A stretch of DNA of 64,000 nucleotides from Chitinophaga sp. CF418 (GTDB lineage Bacteria > Bacteroidota > Bacteroidia > Chitinophagales > Chitinophagaceae): assembly GCF_900142925.1 (NCBI RefSeq), contig NZ_FRCN01000002.1, positions 186,001-250,000 of the forward strand. The letters are read 5' to 3'. How positions within the stretch are numbered: position 1 is the first letter of the stretch; each line of letters starts with the position of its first letter. Below are positions 25,625-34,818 of the stretch, in pieces. The notes below the pieces were generated by a model that saw nothing but the letters and a program-made list of their open reading frames with translations, did not search any database and had not been told where the DNA came from. Both the position numbers and the translations under genes were made by a program.

Positions 25625-27403
25625 TTAGTGTTTTTCTTTTTCTGCAGGAGCTTCTTCTACCATGGCAGCAGCAGAATCAGCAGCAACCGCAGCAGACGCT
25701 TTAGCAGCATCTGCCTTTTTCTTTTCCTCCAGGTATTTTGCGGCCTCTGTACCGAGGTTCACCAGCTGCACCAGGCTGTTCTCTGTTTCGTTTTTGAAGT
25801 TCAGCACGATCTCAGAATGCTGGGTTTTACCATCGAAAGACTTACTTACTGCAGTCATATCTTTCAGCAGGTTCTTAAACTTACCAGCCAGTGGCTTACC
25901 CCCTTCAGGGATCTCTTCGTCAGGAATGTTGTTCACGATCTTTTCGAAGTTCACATAAGCGCCCATTGGGTTGCCCTTGATCTTGCTTACGAAATCGTTG
26001 TCCAGACCACCTGCTTTACCTTTACCGGCCAGGTATTCCTGGAGCAATGCTGAGTCAGATGCACTTGTTACCAGTTTGTCGGTAATAGAAATAGCCGGCA
26101 TACCAGGCATGTTCTGTGTCAGTACATAAGTATCTCCCTGTTTGGTGAAGAAACCTTTCAGCATTGGAGAAGACATTACTTTATCAAAAGCGGCCTTATC
26201 CCCTACTTTCATAGCAAACACCCATTTAGATTCAGGTGTGGTGGTAGAATCGCCCTCGATGTACAGGCTTGGCTTTTTCTTCACCTGGAAGTCAGAAGCA
26301 ACGAATACCAGCTGTCCTTTAAAGGCGTTCAGGATATCGTCCAGGGTCAGGCCGGAGCTCTGCAGGCCCATGTTAGCGATACCATCCAGACCGGTGCTTT
26401 TCACGATATCACCGATCATGCGGAAGTCAAAACCGTATACAAGAAAACCGGTGATATTCTGTGAAGGGTATTTCTCCAGCATATCCAGATCGGCTTCCAT
26501 GTTACCGTATTTCTTGTAGATACCAGCGAGGTCTTTACCTACGTAGGAAGTACCATCTACCAGGATCTTGCCTTTTTCAAAGTTAACAGCGCCGGTATAG
26601 TAGCAGCCGGCCAGTAAGGTCTTGAGGTTAGCTGGCATCATAGCTGCCTGTGCGTTATAGATCGGCTCCGGATTGATGTATACGCTCAGATCGGCATTAT
26701 CTTTCAGCAGATCATTGAACGCTTCGATAGAACCGGCTGTTTCATCCTTTTTCAGGTGGAACAGGTGATCTACTTCAGTTACCCAGGTCTGCATATCGTC
26801 AGCAGCTGTTACCAGGCTTGCCGGCTGGGCGTTGTTGGTATCTGAAGATTCCTCTTCGGAATTGGTATCAGGCACCGGAAGGCCTGTTGGAGGCAATGCT
26901 TTCTGCATAGCATCTCCCTCAATACCTTTCAGATAGATCACAGTACCCTTGTTCCAGGCTATTACCGCTTCCTGTTTGTCTTCCAGGATGTACTTGAAGT
27001 CAGACTTCGTTTGCAGGGAGAAGTTGCTGACATTCTTTTTCAGGTACTCCTCAAACTTAGTCGCATCTTTCAGGCCACCAGTCAGGGTGATATAGGACTG
27101 ATTCTTGCTGTACACTACAGACACAAAGGAGTTGGCCTGCAGGTCCAGTCCGGAGTTTTCTATATCTTTCCAGAACTTCTGTGCTTCGCTGGCGCTATCT
27201 TTTTCCTGTACTGCAGCAAAGAGCTTGTCCATTGTAATACCATTGGTAATCAATTTCTTGCTGATCTGTTTACTATTTACGCTGAATACGAGGCTGGCTG
27301 TTTTGGGAATATATTTGCTTTGCTCCGGCAACTTGGAACAGGAGGTAAGCAGGATAGCTATAGCCGAGATAGCTAACAATACCTTTGAAAACATTTTTCT
27401 CAT
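25625..27403 (-). CDS. DUF4836 family lipoprotein
   Basis: A 592-aa lipoprotein with lipobox LLTSC (Cys22) and a long body matching DUF4836, a family I know from Bacteroidota. It opens with IPKTASLVFSVNSKQISKKL, typical of the family's first domain, and has several similar beta-alpha blocks. The C-terminal 45 residues are low-complexity Ala/Glu/Lys/Asp (KKKADAAKASAAVAADSAAA). The protein is predicted to be anchored in the membrane and exposed to the periplasm or surface; its role is not known. It is single, with a TAATTTTG promoter element 12 bp upstream of the ATG and a terminator after it. Confidence 0.85.
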   Translation of the reverse strand: MRKMFSKVLLAISAIAILLTSCSKLPEQSKYIPKTASLVFSVNSKQISKKLITNGITMDKLFAAVQEKDSASEAQKFWKDIENSGLDLQANSFVSVVYSKNQSYITLTGGLKDATKFEEYLKKNVSNFSLQTKSDFKYILEDKQEAVIAWNKGTVIYLKGIEGDAMQKALPPTGLPVPDTNSEEESSDTNNAQPASLVTAADDMQTWVTEVDHLFHLKKDETAGSIEAFNDLLKDNADLSVYINPEPIYNAQAAMMPANLKTLLAGCYYTGAVNFEKGKILVDGTSYVGKDLAGIYKKYGNMEADLDMLEKYPSQNITGFLVYGFDFRMIGDIVKSTGLDGIANMGLQSSGLTLDDILNAFKGQLVFVASDFQVKKKPSLYIEGDSTTTPESKWVFAMKVGDKAAFDKVMSSPMLKGFFTKQGDTYVLTQNMPGMPAISITDKLVTSASDSALLQEYLAGKGKAGGLDNDFVSKIKGNPMGAYVNFEKIVNNIPDEEIPEGGKPLAGKFKNLLKDMTAVSKSFDGKTQHSEIVLNFKNETENSLVQLVNLGTEAAKYLEEKKKADAAKASAAVAADSAAAMVEEAPAEKEKH

Positions 27404-27414
27404 AATAAGGGGAT

Positions 27415-27422
27415 CAAAATTA
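27415..27422 (-). promoter_or_regulatory. -7 promoter element upstream of DUF4836 gene
   Basis: TAATTTTG on the minus strand, an exact TAnnTTTG match, about 12 bp before the ATG. No convincing -33 element. Confidence 0.4.
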
Positions 27423-27610
27423 ATAATGAGTGAATAGGACGCTAAAATACTCTCTTTTTCGTTTACTACCTTATAGAGTCCTATTATAAATTACTGATTT
27501 TATTTATATATTAGCGTTTGGGACGTTCTCGCCGGGCATATACGAGATAAAGGCGATAAAACATTCATTTCTACGTTATTATTATAAAAATAAAAGCTGC
27601 AATAGTTTTA

Positions 27611-27618
27611 TACCTTTG
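27611..27618 (+). promoter_or_regulatory. -7 promoter element upstream of YciI-like gene
   Basis: TACCTTTG matches TAnnTTTG, 46 bp before the ATG at 27665. It lies in the A/T-rich 261-bp divergent gap 27404-27664. Confidence 0.45.
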
Positions 27619-27664
27619 TGCAAAGAGGTCAACTGATTATAAATCCTATTATTGAAACGCTGTT

Positions 27665-27952
27665 ATGTACTTAATCCTGTTACAATACATCCGTCCGGTA
27701 GCTGCCGTAGAGCATTATATGGACCAGCATAGAGCATTTCTGGAGAAGTTCTATAAAAGCGGTCAATTTATTCTGGCTGGGCGCCGCAAGCCGAAATCCG
27801 GAGGGCTGATCATTTGCAAAGCTTCAAGCCGCAAAGAAGTGGAAGCGATCATCAGCGAAGATCCGCTGGACAAGCATCAGCTGGCGCTTTATGAGATTAT
27901 CGAATTTGAGCCAACATCTTACGTCAACGAGTTACAGTCTTATCTTTCCTAG
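27665..27952 (+). CDS. YciI family protein
   Basis: A 95-aa protein with the dimeric alpha-beta barrel of the YciI/YCII family: LILLQYIRPVAAV opening, a central HRAFLEKFYKSGQFILAGRR, and EDPLDKHQLALYEIIEF near the C-terminus, where DPLDKHQL is the usual Asp-Pro-containing segment. Function is poorly known; members include dehydrochlorinase-like enzymes. Single gene, promoter TACCTTTG at 27611. A hairpin between it and the convergent msrB gene may terminate both. Confidence 0.92.
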   Translation: MYLILLQYIRPVAAVEHYMDQHRAFLEKFYKSGQFILAGRRKPKSGGLIICKASSRKEVEAIISEDPLDKHQLALYEIIEFEPTSYVNELQSYLS

Positions 27953-27957
27953 TCGGG

Positions 27958-28008
27958 ATGCCTGATTACGTTATACTGCTTTTTACAGGCATATCCGCAA
28001 TCAGGCAT
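27958..28008. terminator. Candidate bidirectional terminator
   Basis: Arms atgcctgatt (27958-27967) and aatcaggcat (27999-28008) between convergent YciI and msrB genes. The U-tract is weak on either strand. Confidence 0.45.
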
Positions 28009-28018
28009 TTACTGCTCA

Positions 28019-28573
28019 CTAATGTTTTCCCTTAAAATTTTTATCGGCTTCTTTGGCCTTGTCGAAGTCGAGTATCACAGAGTTGATACAATATCGTAAA
28101 CCTGTAGGCGGAGGCCCATCATCGAATACATGTCCGAGGTGTGCCTTACAGCGGCCGCACATTACTTCGGTACGGTGCATGCCATGTGCATTGTCGGGCG
28201 CATAGATCACGCTTCCTTTAGTAATAGGCTCAAAGAAACTGGGCCATCCGCAGCTGCTTTCAAACTTGGCGTCTGACACAAACAGCGGGTTACCGCAGGC
28301 GGCGCAATAATAAGTACCAGCATCCTTACTGTTCCAGTATTTACCCGTAAATGCCCATTCGGTACCTTTTTCACGTGCTATGTTGTATACTTCCGGCGAT
28401 AAGCGCTCTTTCCATTCGTCGTTGGTGAGACTCACTTTGCTGGTATCCGTTCTTGAGTATACATCACTCTTTTTCTGGTCGTCCATATGCTTATTTTTTG
28501 GCTCCTGTTGAGAGTAGGTGCAGTTGCTAACTAAGATGGAAAGGCTCAAAATTATCAGATTCCTCCACTTCAT
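28019..28573 (-). CDS. msrB: Peptide-methionine (R)-S-oxide reductase MsrB, lipoprotein form
   Basis: A 184-aa MsrB that repairs methionine-R-sulfoxide. The zinc cysteines are in YYCAACG and CGRCKAHLGH, and the catalytic cysteine is in RYCINS near residue 166. Characteristic stretches include WAFTGKYWNSKDAGTYYC and SSCGWPSFFEP. The N-terminus is a lipoprotein signal with lipobox LVSNC, so the enzyme is predicted to be exported and membrane-tethered, consistent with repair of envelope proteins rather than cytoplasmic ones. No msrA is adjacent. Very secure. Confidence 0.96.
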   Translation of the reverse strand: MKWRNLIILSLSILVSNCTYSQQEPKNKHMDDQKKSDVYSRTDTSKVSLTNDEWKERLSPEVYNIAREKGTEWAFTGKYWNSKDAGTYYCAACGNPLFVSDAKFESSCGWPSFFEPITKGSVIYAPDNAHGMHRTEVMCGRCKAHLGHVFDDGPPPTGLRYCINSVILDFDKAKEADKNFKGKH

Positions 28574-28832
28574 AACTGAAATATTTTATGATTAACGTCT
28601 TATTAACAAGACTATCGTGTGAATAAGTTATATTTCTACGCTATATCTAAAGGTACGAATTGCGGGCTGCTCCGGTTCAGATGCAGGCGGGTACAAACAT
28701 TCATTTAACAATTCTATAGCAACTGTTGCTTATATTCGCTTTGTCTTCTATACTTCTTTACCCCCACTTTACCCCCATCGTCCGTATCAAACATTAAACT
28801 TTCCTAACTTTACAGCAAAAGGCACATAATAA
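28574..28832. other. Divergent intergenic region between msrB and mutL
   Basis: A 259-bp A/T-rich gap. It contains the mutL -7-like element TAACTTTA (28805-28812), 20 bp before the GTG start, and a tandem 11-bp duplication of CTTTACCCCCA (28756-28777). No gene is evident. Confidence 0.5.
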
Positions 28833-30722
28833 GTGGCGGATATCATCAATCTATTACCAGACAACATAGCCAATCAGATAGCGGCAGGAGAAGTGATCCA
28901 AAGGCCTGCTTCAGCAGTAAAAGAGCTGTTGGAAAATGCCGTGGACGCAGGTGCTTCGGAAATACAGCTCATTATCCGGGATGCCGGTAAAGAACTGGTA
29001 CAGGTGATCGATAACGGCAAAGGGATGAGTGAGACGGATGCGCGCATGTGCTTTGAAAGACATGCCACCTCCAAAATACAAACCATAGACGACCTTTTCT
29101 CCATCCGTACTATGGGCTTCCGGGGTGAAGCACTGGCATCTATTGCTGCCGTTTCACAGGTCGAACTGAAAACACGTCTGCGTGGTGCTGACATTGGCAC
29201 CTATTTAGAAATTGACAACAGTGCGGTAAAAAAACAGGAGATCTGCCAAACGGCGGAAGGCACCAGTATTGCCATGAAGAACCTGTTCTTCAACGTACCG
29301 GCACGCCGCAACTTCCTGAAAAGCAATGCAGCTGAAATGAGGCATATCGTGGATGAATTCATCCGTGTGGCCATGGCTTTTCCACAGATCCAGTTCACCC
29401 TCACCAGCAATACCCAGCAGCTGTTCTACCTGGAAAAAGGCTCACTGAAACAGCGCATTATCGCTATTCTCGGTCAGCATTATAATGCCCGGCTGGTATC
29501 CGTAAAGGAAACCACAGACTATATGGACGTATATGGGTTTGTGGGCAAACCTGAAACAGCCAAAAAAACAAGGGGAGATCAGTTCTTCTTTGTGAATAAC
29601 CGCTTTATCAAGAGCCCGTACCTGCACCATGCCATCATGAATGCTTTTGCGGAAATGATACCGGCAGACAGTTACCCCTTGTACGTGTTGTTCATTGACC
29701 TGGATCCGGGCCATGTGGATATCAACGTACATCCTACCAAACAGGAGATCAAGTTTGACGATGAGAAGGTGATGTACGCGTTCGTACAATCGGTGGTGAA
29801 ACATGCACTGGCACAGTTCAACATTACGCCTACGCTGGACTTTGAACTGGATCCCGGCATTCAACAGCTGGATGCAGTGAGCAAACCCTTCACAGAACAG
29901 CAGCAGGCCAAGTCAGTCAACACTTCTTTATACAAGAGCTTTACACAGGCTAACCAGGCACATACCATCGATACTACCGGCAGTAGTAACCTGAAGCACT
30001 GGAAAGACCTGTACGATATTGGTAAACCGGTAGCTGCCCCTGCAAACGATACGATAGGCAGAATACAGGAGGAAGCACGCTTTACCACTTCCTCTCCTGT
30101 GGAGAACCGCCCATCCGCAGCCTCTATGATAGATGAGCGCTGGCAGGATACCACCATTGATCAGAAAGTACCGGTACAGGTACACCAGCAATATATCCTC
30201 TCACAGATCAAGTCAGGTTTTATCCTGATAGATCAGCAGGCGGCTCACGAACGTATTCTGTATGAACGTTATCAACGCGCCGTACAGGAAAGCCCCGTGG
30301 CCACACAGCAAAGCCTGTTCCCGCAAACATTGCCATTACCACCCGCAGATGCAGCCCTCCTCTCGGAAATGCTTCCTGACCTGCAGGTGCTGGGATATGA
30401 CCTGGAACCTTTCGGTAACAATACATTTGTGGTAAGAGGTACGCCGGCAGATATTCAGAGCGGTAATGAGCAGGCCAGTATAGAAGGATTGCTGGAGCAG
30501 TTCAAGAACTTCAGCCATGAACTCAAAGTTCCCCGCCGGGAACAGCTGATACGTTCCATGGCCCGCAATAATTCCATTCCGGCCGGTAAGTCATTGTCTA
30601 CCCGCGAAATGCAGAATATCATTGACGAACTGTTTGCCTGTTCTATGCCGAATGCGGCGCCAGGCGGCAAGTACACCTATATTTCGTTTAAGCTGGCCGA
30701 CCTGGCGAAGATGTTTGGATAA
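28833..30722 (+). CDS. mutL: DNA mismatch repair protein MutL
   Basis: A 629-aa MutL. The N-terminal GHKL ATPase is intact: LLENAVDAGASEI, DNGKGM, RHATSKI and TMGFRGEALASIAAV. The C-terminal dimerisation domain keeps DQQAAHERILYE (D467), which corresponds to the DQHA(x)2E(x)4E nuclease motif but with the His replaced by Gln. The other nuclease elements are also altered: MARNNSIPAG in place of the C/A-R-xAIKAx motif and PGGKY in place of CPHGRP, so endonuclease activity looks doubtful. The start is GTG at 28833, directly before the conserved LLPDNIANQIAAGEV. It overlaps the convergent gluconokinase-like gene by 35 bp. Confidence 0.96.
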   Translation: MADIINLLPDNIANQIAAGEVIQRPASAVKELLENAVDAGASEIQLIIRDAGKELVQVIDNGKGMSETDARMCFERHATSKIQTIDDLFSIRTMGFRGEALASIAAVSQVELKTRLRGADIGTYLEIDNSAVKKQEICQTAEGTSIAMKNLFFNVPARRNFLKSNAAEMRHIVDEFIRVAMAFPQIQFTLTSNTQQLFYLEKGSLKQRIIAILGQHYNARLVSVKETTDYMDVYGFVGKPETAKKTRGDQFFFVNNRFIKSPYLHHAIMNAFAEMIPADSYPLYVLFIDLDPGHVDINVHPTKQEIKFDDEKVMYAFVQSVVKHALAQFNITPTLDFELDPGIQQLDAVSKPFTEQQQAKSVNTSLYKSFTQANQAHTIDTTGSSNLKHWKDLYDIGKPVAAPANDTIGRIQEEARFTTSSPVENRPSAASMIDERWQDTTIDQKVPVQVHQQYILSQIKSGFILIDQQAAHERILYERYQRAVQESPVATQQSLFPQTLPLPPADAALLSEMLPDLQVLGYDLEPFGNNTFVVRGTPADIQSGNEQASIEGLLEQFKNFSHELKVPRREQLIRSMARNNSIPAGKSLSTREMQNIIDELFACSMPNAAPGGKYTYISFKLADLAKMFG

Positions 30723-32184
30723 CCGGGAATATATCCTTCAGTGCTGCATATAGCTTTCCATGTACAGCATAAGCGTTTTTATAAACTTCCGCATGTTCCA
30801 CTGCCGGAGAAAACACTTTTTCTTCCACGGCAGTGAAACTGGTGGAGAGCTTTAATGCCTGGAATCCCAGTAGTACGGCGCCCATAGCAGAAGCATCACT
30901 CTCCTGACGCAGGTACATCGGGCGCTGAAACACATCCGCCATGAGCTGCACCCATTCAGGCGAGTGTGTAAATCCCCCGCTAACGGAGATCTTCTCTACT
31001 TTTCCTGCCGTTTCCTCCAGTGCGTCAGTAATGCTCAGCAGTCCGAACGCCATTCCCTCCAGTAAGGCGCGCAGGAAATGCCAGGTAGTATGCTGTGGCT
31101 GTACGCCGATAAAAGCCCCCTTGGCATGCCCATCCCATACGGGGGCACGTTCTCCATGCAGATAGGGCAGACATAACAGGCCTTCTGCTCCGGCAGGCGT
31201 ACTTAAAGCCTGTTGTATACTGGCGTCGACCTGTAATGGCTTGTCGGACACTGTTTTCAGGAAAGCGTCCAGGTACCATTGCAATACCACTCCCCCGTTA
31301 TTGATCGCGCCACCGGTTACAAAATGCCCCGGCGTGAGTACATAAGTGAATAGCCTTCCCTGAGCGTCCGTAACCGGCTGATCAATGGCCATCCGCACAG
31401 CCCCGCTGGTGCCAATGGTTAGGGTAGCATGTCCTTTATCCAGCGCATTACTACCCAGCTGCGCCAGGCAGCCATCACTGGCGCCGGCTACGAAACGTGT
31501 GTCCGGCGGTAGTCCCAGGTCACCCGCTACATTTTCCAGTAATCCTTCAATAATACTATCACTGCTCACCGCTTCCGGTAGCTGCGCGGTCGTAATACCT
31601 GCTGTTTCCAGAGATAACTTGTTCCATGTCAGATCATGGATATTAAACAAACCGGTTGCAGACGCAGTAGAATGGTCTGTAATGTACCGGCCAAAGAAGT
31701 GATAGAAGATATACTCTTTGATTCCGATGAAACGGGCAGCCGACCGAAAAATATCAGGCGCCTGTTCTTTCCACCAGATGATCTTGCACAAGGGAGACAT
31801 TGCATGTACGGGAGTCCCAGTCTGCCTGTGTAAAGTGGCCGATAAAGGCGTTTTACGTAAGCGGTCGGCCACTGGCTGACTACGGTTATCCGCCCATATG
31901 ATCAAGGGTGTCAGGGCTTTACCGTCTTTGTCCATCGCCATCACACTATGCATGGCTGTGCTGAATGACACGGCCGCGGGTGGCGTTTTCATAATGGTAG
32001 CCACACTTCTTATTCCATTCTTTACTGCTTCCAGTATCACATCCGGCTCCTGTTCGCTATGGCCAGGTTCGGGTTGGTGAATGGGGTATTCCTGCTGCGA
32101 CTGGGCCATCACTTTCCCATCCTGCCTCACTGCGATCACTTTAGCGCTGCTTGTTCCAAGATCCACTCCTATTATATATTCCAT
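30688..32184 (-). CDS. FGGY-family carbohydrate kinase, gluconokinase-like
   Basis: A 498-aa kinase of the FGGY family. The N-terminal ATPase strand is GVDLGTSSAKVIAV, and the block ALTPLIIWADNRS followed by HRQTGTPVHAMSPLCK is a good match to FGGY gluconokinases. The C-terminal domain has VSGGFTHSPEWVQLMADV and an ADP-binding loop. The substrate is most likely gluconate or a related sugar acid, giving the 6-phosphate for the Entner-Doudoroff or pentose phosphate route, but FGGY substrate assignment from sequence is never certain. It is divergent from the GMC oxidoreductase gene, which fits a sugar-acid locus. Confidence 0.85.
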   Translation of the reverse strand: MEYIIGVDLGTSSAKVIAVRQDGKVMAQSQQEYPIHQPEPGHSEQEPDVILEAVKNGIRSVATIMKTPPAAVSFSTAMHSVMAMDKDGKALTPLIIWADNRSQPVADRLRKTPLSATLHRQTGTPVHAMSPLCKIIWWKEQAPDIFRSAARFIGIKEYIFYHFFGRYITDHSTASATGLFNIHDLTWNKLSLETAGITTAQLPEAVSSDSIIEGLLENVAGDLGLPPDTRFVAGASDGCLAQLGSNALDKGHATLTIGTSGAVRMAIDQPVTDAQGRLFTYVLTPGHFVTGGAINNGGVVLQWYLDAFLKTVSDKPLQVDASIQQALSTPAGAEGLLCLPYLHGERAPVWDGHAKGAFIGVQPQHTTWHFLRALLEGMAFGLLSITDALEETAGKVEKISVSGGFTHSPEWVQLMADVFQRPMYLRQESDASAMGAVLLGFQALKLSTSFTAVEEKVFSPAVEHAEVYKNAYAVHGKLYAALKDIFPVIQTSSPGRPA

Positions 32185-32287
32185 TACTATGTTTTTATAA
32201 ATTTCCTTTTATACTTTTTTGCTATTAACCTTTGAAAATAATTTATAGATTTAAAACCACTTTAGCTCAATTAAATTATCCACGATT

Positions 32288-34027
32288 ATGGCTTTTCAGA
32301 TCAAACAGAAAGGACCTGTTTATGACATTTGCATTGTTGGCTCAGGTGCAGGTGGCGGTATGGCTGCTAAAATACTATCTGCGGCCGGACTTAAAATAGC
32401 CCTTTTGGAAGCAGGGCCAAAATATGATCCGGCAGATCCACAACAGATCACACAATTAAAATGGCCCGACGCTTCACCACGCCGAGGCGCCTCTACTACC
32501 CGGCCCTTTGGTGATTTCGACGCAGCCTATGGCGGCTGGGAAATAGAAGGGGAACCTTACACAGCGAATGCAGGCACCAAATTCGACTGGTTCCGTTCCC
32601 GTATGGTGGGCGGACGTACCAATCACTGGGGACGTATTTCCCTGCGTTTTGGTCCGCGGGACTTCAAGCATAAAAGCTATGACGGTCATGGAGATGACTG
32701 GCCACTCAGCTATGAAGATGTGGCGCCTTATTACGACCGTGTCGATAAAATGATCGGCGTATTTGGCACCAAAGAAGGCATCACCAATGAACCGGACGGC
32801 TATTTTCTGCCGCCTCCCAAACCAAGGCTGCATGAACTGATGCTGCAAAAGGCAGGAGCAAAACTGAACATACCGGTTATCACTGCCCGTATGTCCATGC
32901 TGACTCGCCCGGTGAATAAAGATCGTGGCGCCTGTTTCTTCTGCGGACAGTGTAACCGCGGCTGCCAGGTATATGCCGACTTCTCCTCTTCTTCCGTACT
33001 GGTAAAACCTGCCATGAAAAGCGGACATGTAGACCTCTACGATAATGCCATGGCCCGCGAGGTGCTCACCGATAAAGAAGGTAAGGCCACCGGTATTTCT
33101 TTTGTGGATAAAACTGATCTGCAGGAATATACGGTGCGCGCAAAAGTGGTGATACTGGCGGCCAGCGCCTGTGAATCGGCCCGCCTGCTGTTGAACTCAA
33201 AATCTGCACAGCATCCTAACGGACTGGCAAATTCAAGTGGTGTAGTTGGTAAGTACCTCCATGATTCTACTGGTTCCTCCCGTGCGGCATTTATGCCAAA
33301 ACTGATGGACCATAAGCGATATAATGAAGATGGCGTGGGTGGTATGCACGTGTACATTCCATGGTGGGAGGATAATAAGAAACTGGACTTCGCCCGTGGC
33401 TATCATATAGAATTTGGTGGTGGCATGCGCATGCCTTCTTATGGCGGCTTCTCTGGTGTTGAACGCTTCAATGGCAAATACCCCGGCAGTGACGGTAAAC
33501 CCAAACCTGCCGGCGGCTACGGCGCCTCCCTGAAAGAGGATTACCGCCGTTTCTATGGCGCTACTATTGGATTTGCGGGCAGAGGAGAATGTATAGCACG
33601 CGAAGACAATTACTGCGAAATAGATCCGAAAGTAGTTGATAAATGGGGTATCCCTGTGCTGCGCTTCAACTACACCTGGAGTGAGCATGAGATCAAACAG
33701 GCCAAACATATGCAGGATACTTTCGAACAGATCATCCATGAAATGGGCGGCGTTCCGCTCGGTACTAAACCCGGCGCTGAAACAATGTACGGACTGGAAA
33801 CACCGGGCAGGATCATCCACGAAGTGGGTACCACCCGCATGGGTGACGATCCTAAACGTTCTGTACTCAATAAATACAATCAGGCACATGATGTGAAGAA
33901 CCTGTTCATTGTAGATGGCGGTCCGTTTGTGTCGCAGGCAGACAAAAATCCTACCTGGACTATCCTGGCTTTATCCATGCGCGCATCAGAATACATCATG
34001 GGCGAACTGAAGAAACAAAACATTTAA
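32288..34027 (+). CDS. GMC-family FAD oxidoreductase with a four-Cys motif
   Basis: A 579-aa glucose-methanol-choline oxidoreductase. The FAD fold begins VGSGAGGGMAAKIL (residues 17-30) and continues ALLEAG. The C-terminal catalytic region shows EVGTTRMGDDP and VDGGPFVSQADKNPTWTILALSMRASEYIM, the usual GMC_oxred_C block. Unlike secreted alcohol oxidases it contains C216-x2-C219-x2-C222-x3-C226 (CFFCGQCNRGC), an Fe-S-type spacing comparable to the [3Fe-4S] segment in FAD-GDH-type sugar dehydrogenases; that parallel is from family knowledge, not proven here. No signal peptide is visible, but its Tat-exported partner subunit is next, 22 bp downstream. Likely the catalytic subunit of a membrane/periplasmic sugar dehydrogenase. 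Confidence 0.88.
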   Translation: MAFQIKQKGPVYDICIVGSGAGGGMAAKILSAAGLKIALLEAGPKYDPADPQQITQLKWPDASPRRGASTTRPFGDFDAAYGGWEIEGEPYTANAGTKFDWFRSRMVGGRTNHWGRISLRFGPRDFKHKSYDGHGDDWPLSYEDVAPYYDRVDKMIGVFGTKEGITNEPDGYFLPPPKPRLHELMLQKAGAKLNIPVITARMSMLTRPVNKDRGACFFCGQCNRGCQVYADFSSSSVLVKPAMKSGHVDLYDNAMAREVLTDKEGKATGISFVDKTDLQEYTVRAKVVILAASACESARLLLNSKSAQHPNGLANSSGVVGKYLHDSTGSSRAAFMPKLMDHKRYNEDGVGGMHVYIPWWEDNKKLDFARGYHIEFGGGMRMPSYGGFSGVERFNGKYPGSDGKPKPAGGYGASLKEDYRRFYGATIGFAGRGECIAREDNYCEIDPKVVDKWGIPVLRFNYTWSEHEIKQAKHMQDTFEQIIHEMGGVPLGTKPGAETMYGLETPGRIIHEVGTTRMGDDPKRSVLNKYNQAHDVKNLFIVDGGPFVSQADKNPTWTILALSMRASEYIMGELKKQNI

Positions 34028-34049
34028 CACGACTCAACTCACTTGAAAT

Positions 34050-34736
34050 ATGGACAGAAGGGAATCACTCAAAGCGCTGACCATCGGCTCCCTCTCGGTA
34101 GGCGCTATTCTTACGGGCTGTGACGATAAAAAGACAACAGCAAAAGAAAAAGATGGAGCAGGAAAACTGCCCTCTTATGGCCGTACCGAACCGGAAGCAG
34201 CAAGAGACGCGGCCCTGATGGCGGAAACGTTCTTTACTGCCGCAGAAATGAAAACGATCACCGTACTGGTAGATATCATCATTCCGGCAGATGAACACTC
34301 TGGCAGCGCCTCCGAGGCCAAGGTACCGGAGTTCATCGAGTTTATGGCAAAAGACCAGCCGCAGTTCAAATTGCCGCTGCGCGGAGGTCTGCGCTGGCTC
34401 GATGTACAATGCGCGAAACATTACAATAATGCCTTTACTGATTGCACACCACAGCAACAGCTGGAAGTGATAGACCAGATCGCCTATCCTGAACTGGCAA
34501 AACCAGACATGGTACAGGGAGCCGCTTTCTTCAGCCTGATGAGGGACCTGACAGCGAATGGTTTCTTCACCACCCAGATGGGCATCAAAGATATTGGTTA
34601 CAAAGGCAATACACCGAATGAGTGGGATGGTGTTCCGGCAGATGTATTGCAGCATTACGGACTGTCATACGATGAAAAGCTGCTGCCACTCTATGTGAAG
34701 ATGGAGGACAGGAGCAAGATCATGACATGGGATTAA
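34050..34736 (+). CDS. Gluconate 2-dehydrogenase subunit 3-like Tat lipoprotein
   Basis: A 228-aa protein of the gluconate 2-dehydrogenase subunit 3 family. The N-terminus MDRRESLKALTIGS is a twin-arginine signal with RR at residues 3-4, and the lipobox ILTGC places Cys24 as the lipid site. The mature part holds the family pattern FFTAAEMKTITVLVDIIIPADEHSGSA and FIEFM near the front, then helix-rich sequence. In characterised sugar dehydrogenases this small subunit carries the Tat signal that exports the folded flavoprotein. It follows the GMC gene by 22 bp, so they form one enzyme. No c-type cytochrome subunit is adjacent. Confidence 0.9.
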   Translation: MDRRESLKALTIGSLSVGAILTGCDDKKTTAKEKDGAGKLPSYGRTEPEAARDAALMAETFFTAAEMKTITVLVDIIIPADEHSGSASEAKVPEFIEFMAKDQPQFKLPLRGGLRWLDVQCAKHYNNAFTDCTPQQQLEVIDQIAYPELAKPDMVQGAAFFSLMRDLTANGFFTTQMGIKDIGYKGNTPNEWDGVPADVLQHYGLSYDEKLLPLYVKMEDRSKIMTWD

Positions 34737-34818
34737 GCTGTCCAGTCGCCCCGTACATCATTATTTAACAGGCATTTTCTCTCATTTCTATTATATTGAT
34801 CGGTAAATTTTGTTACAT

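Noticed and set aside
28756-28777. Tandem CTTTACCCCCA as a regulatory repeat
   Set aside because: Only two copies and no clear relation to a promoter; probably a small duplication.
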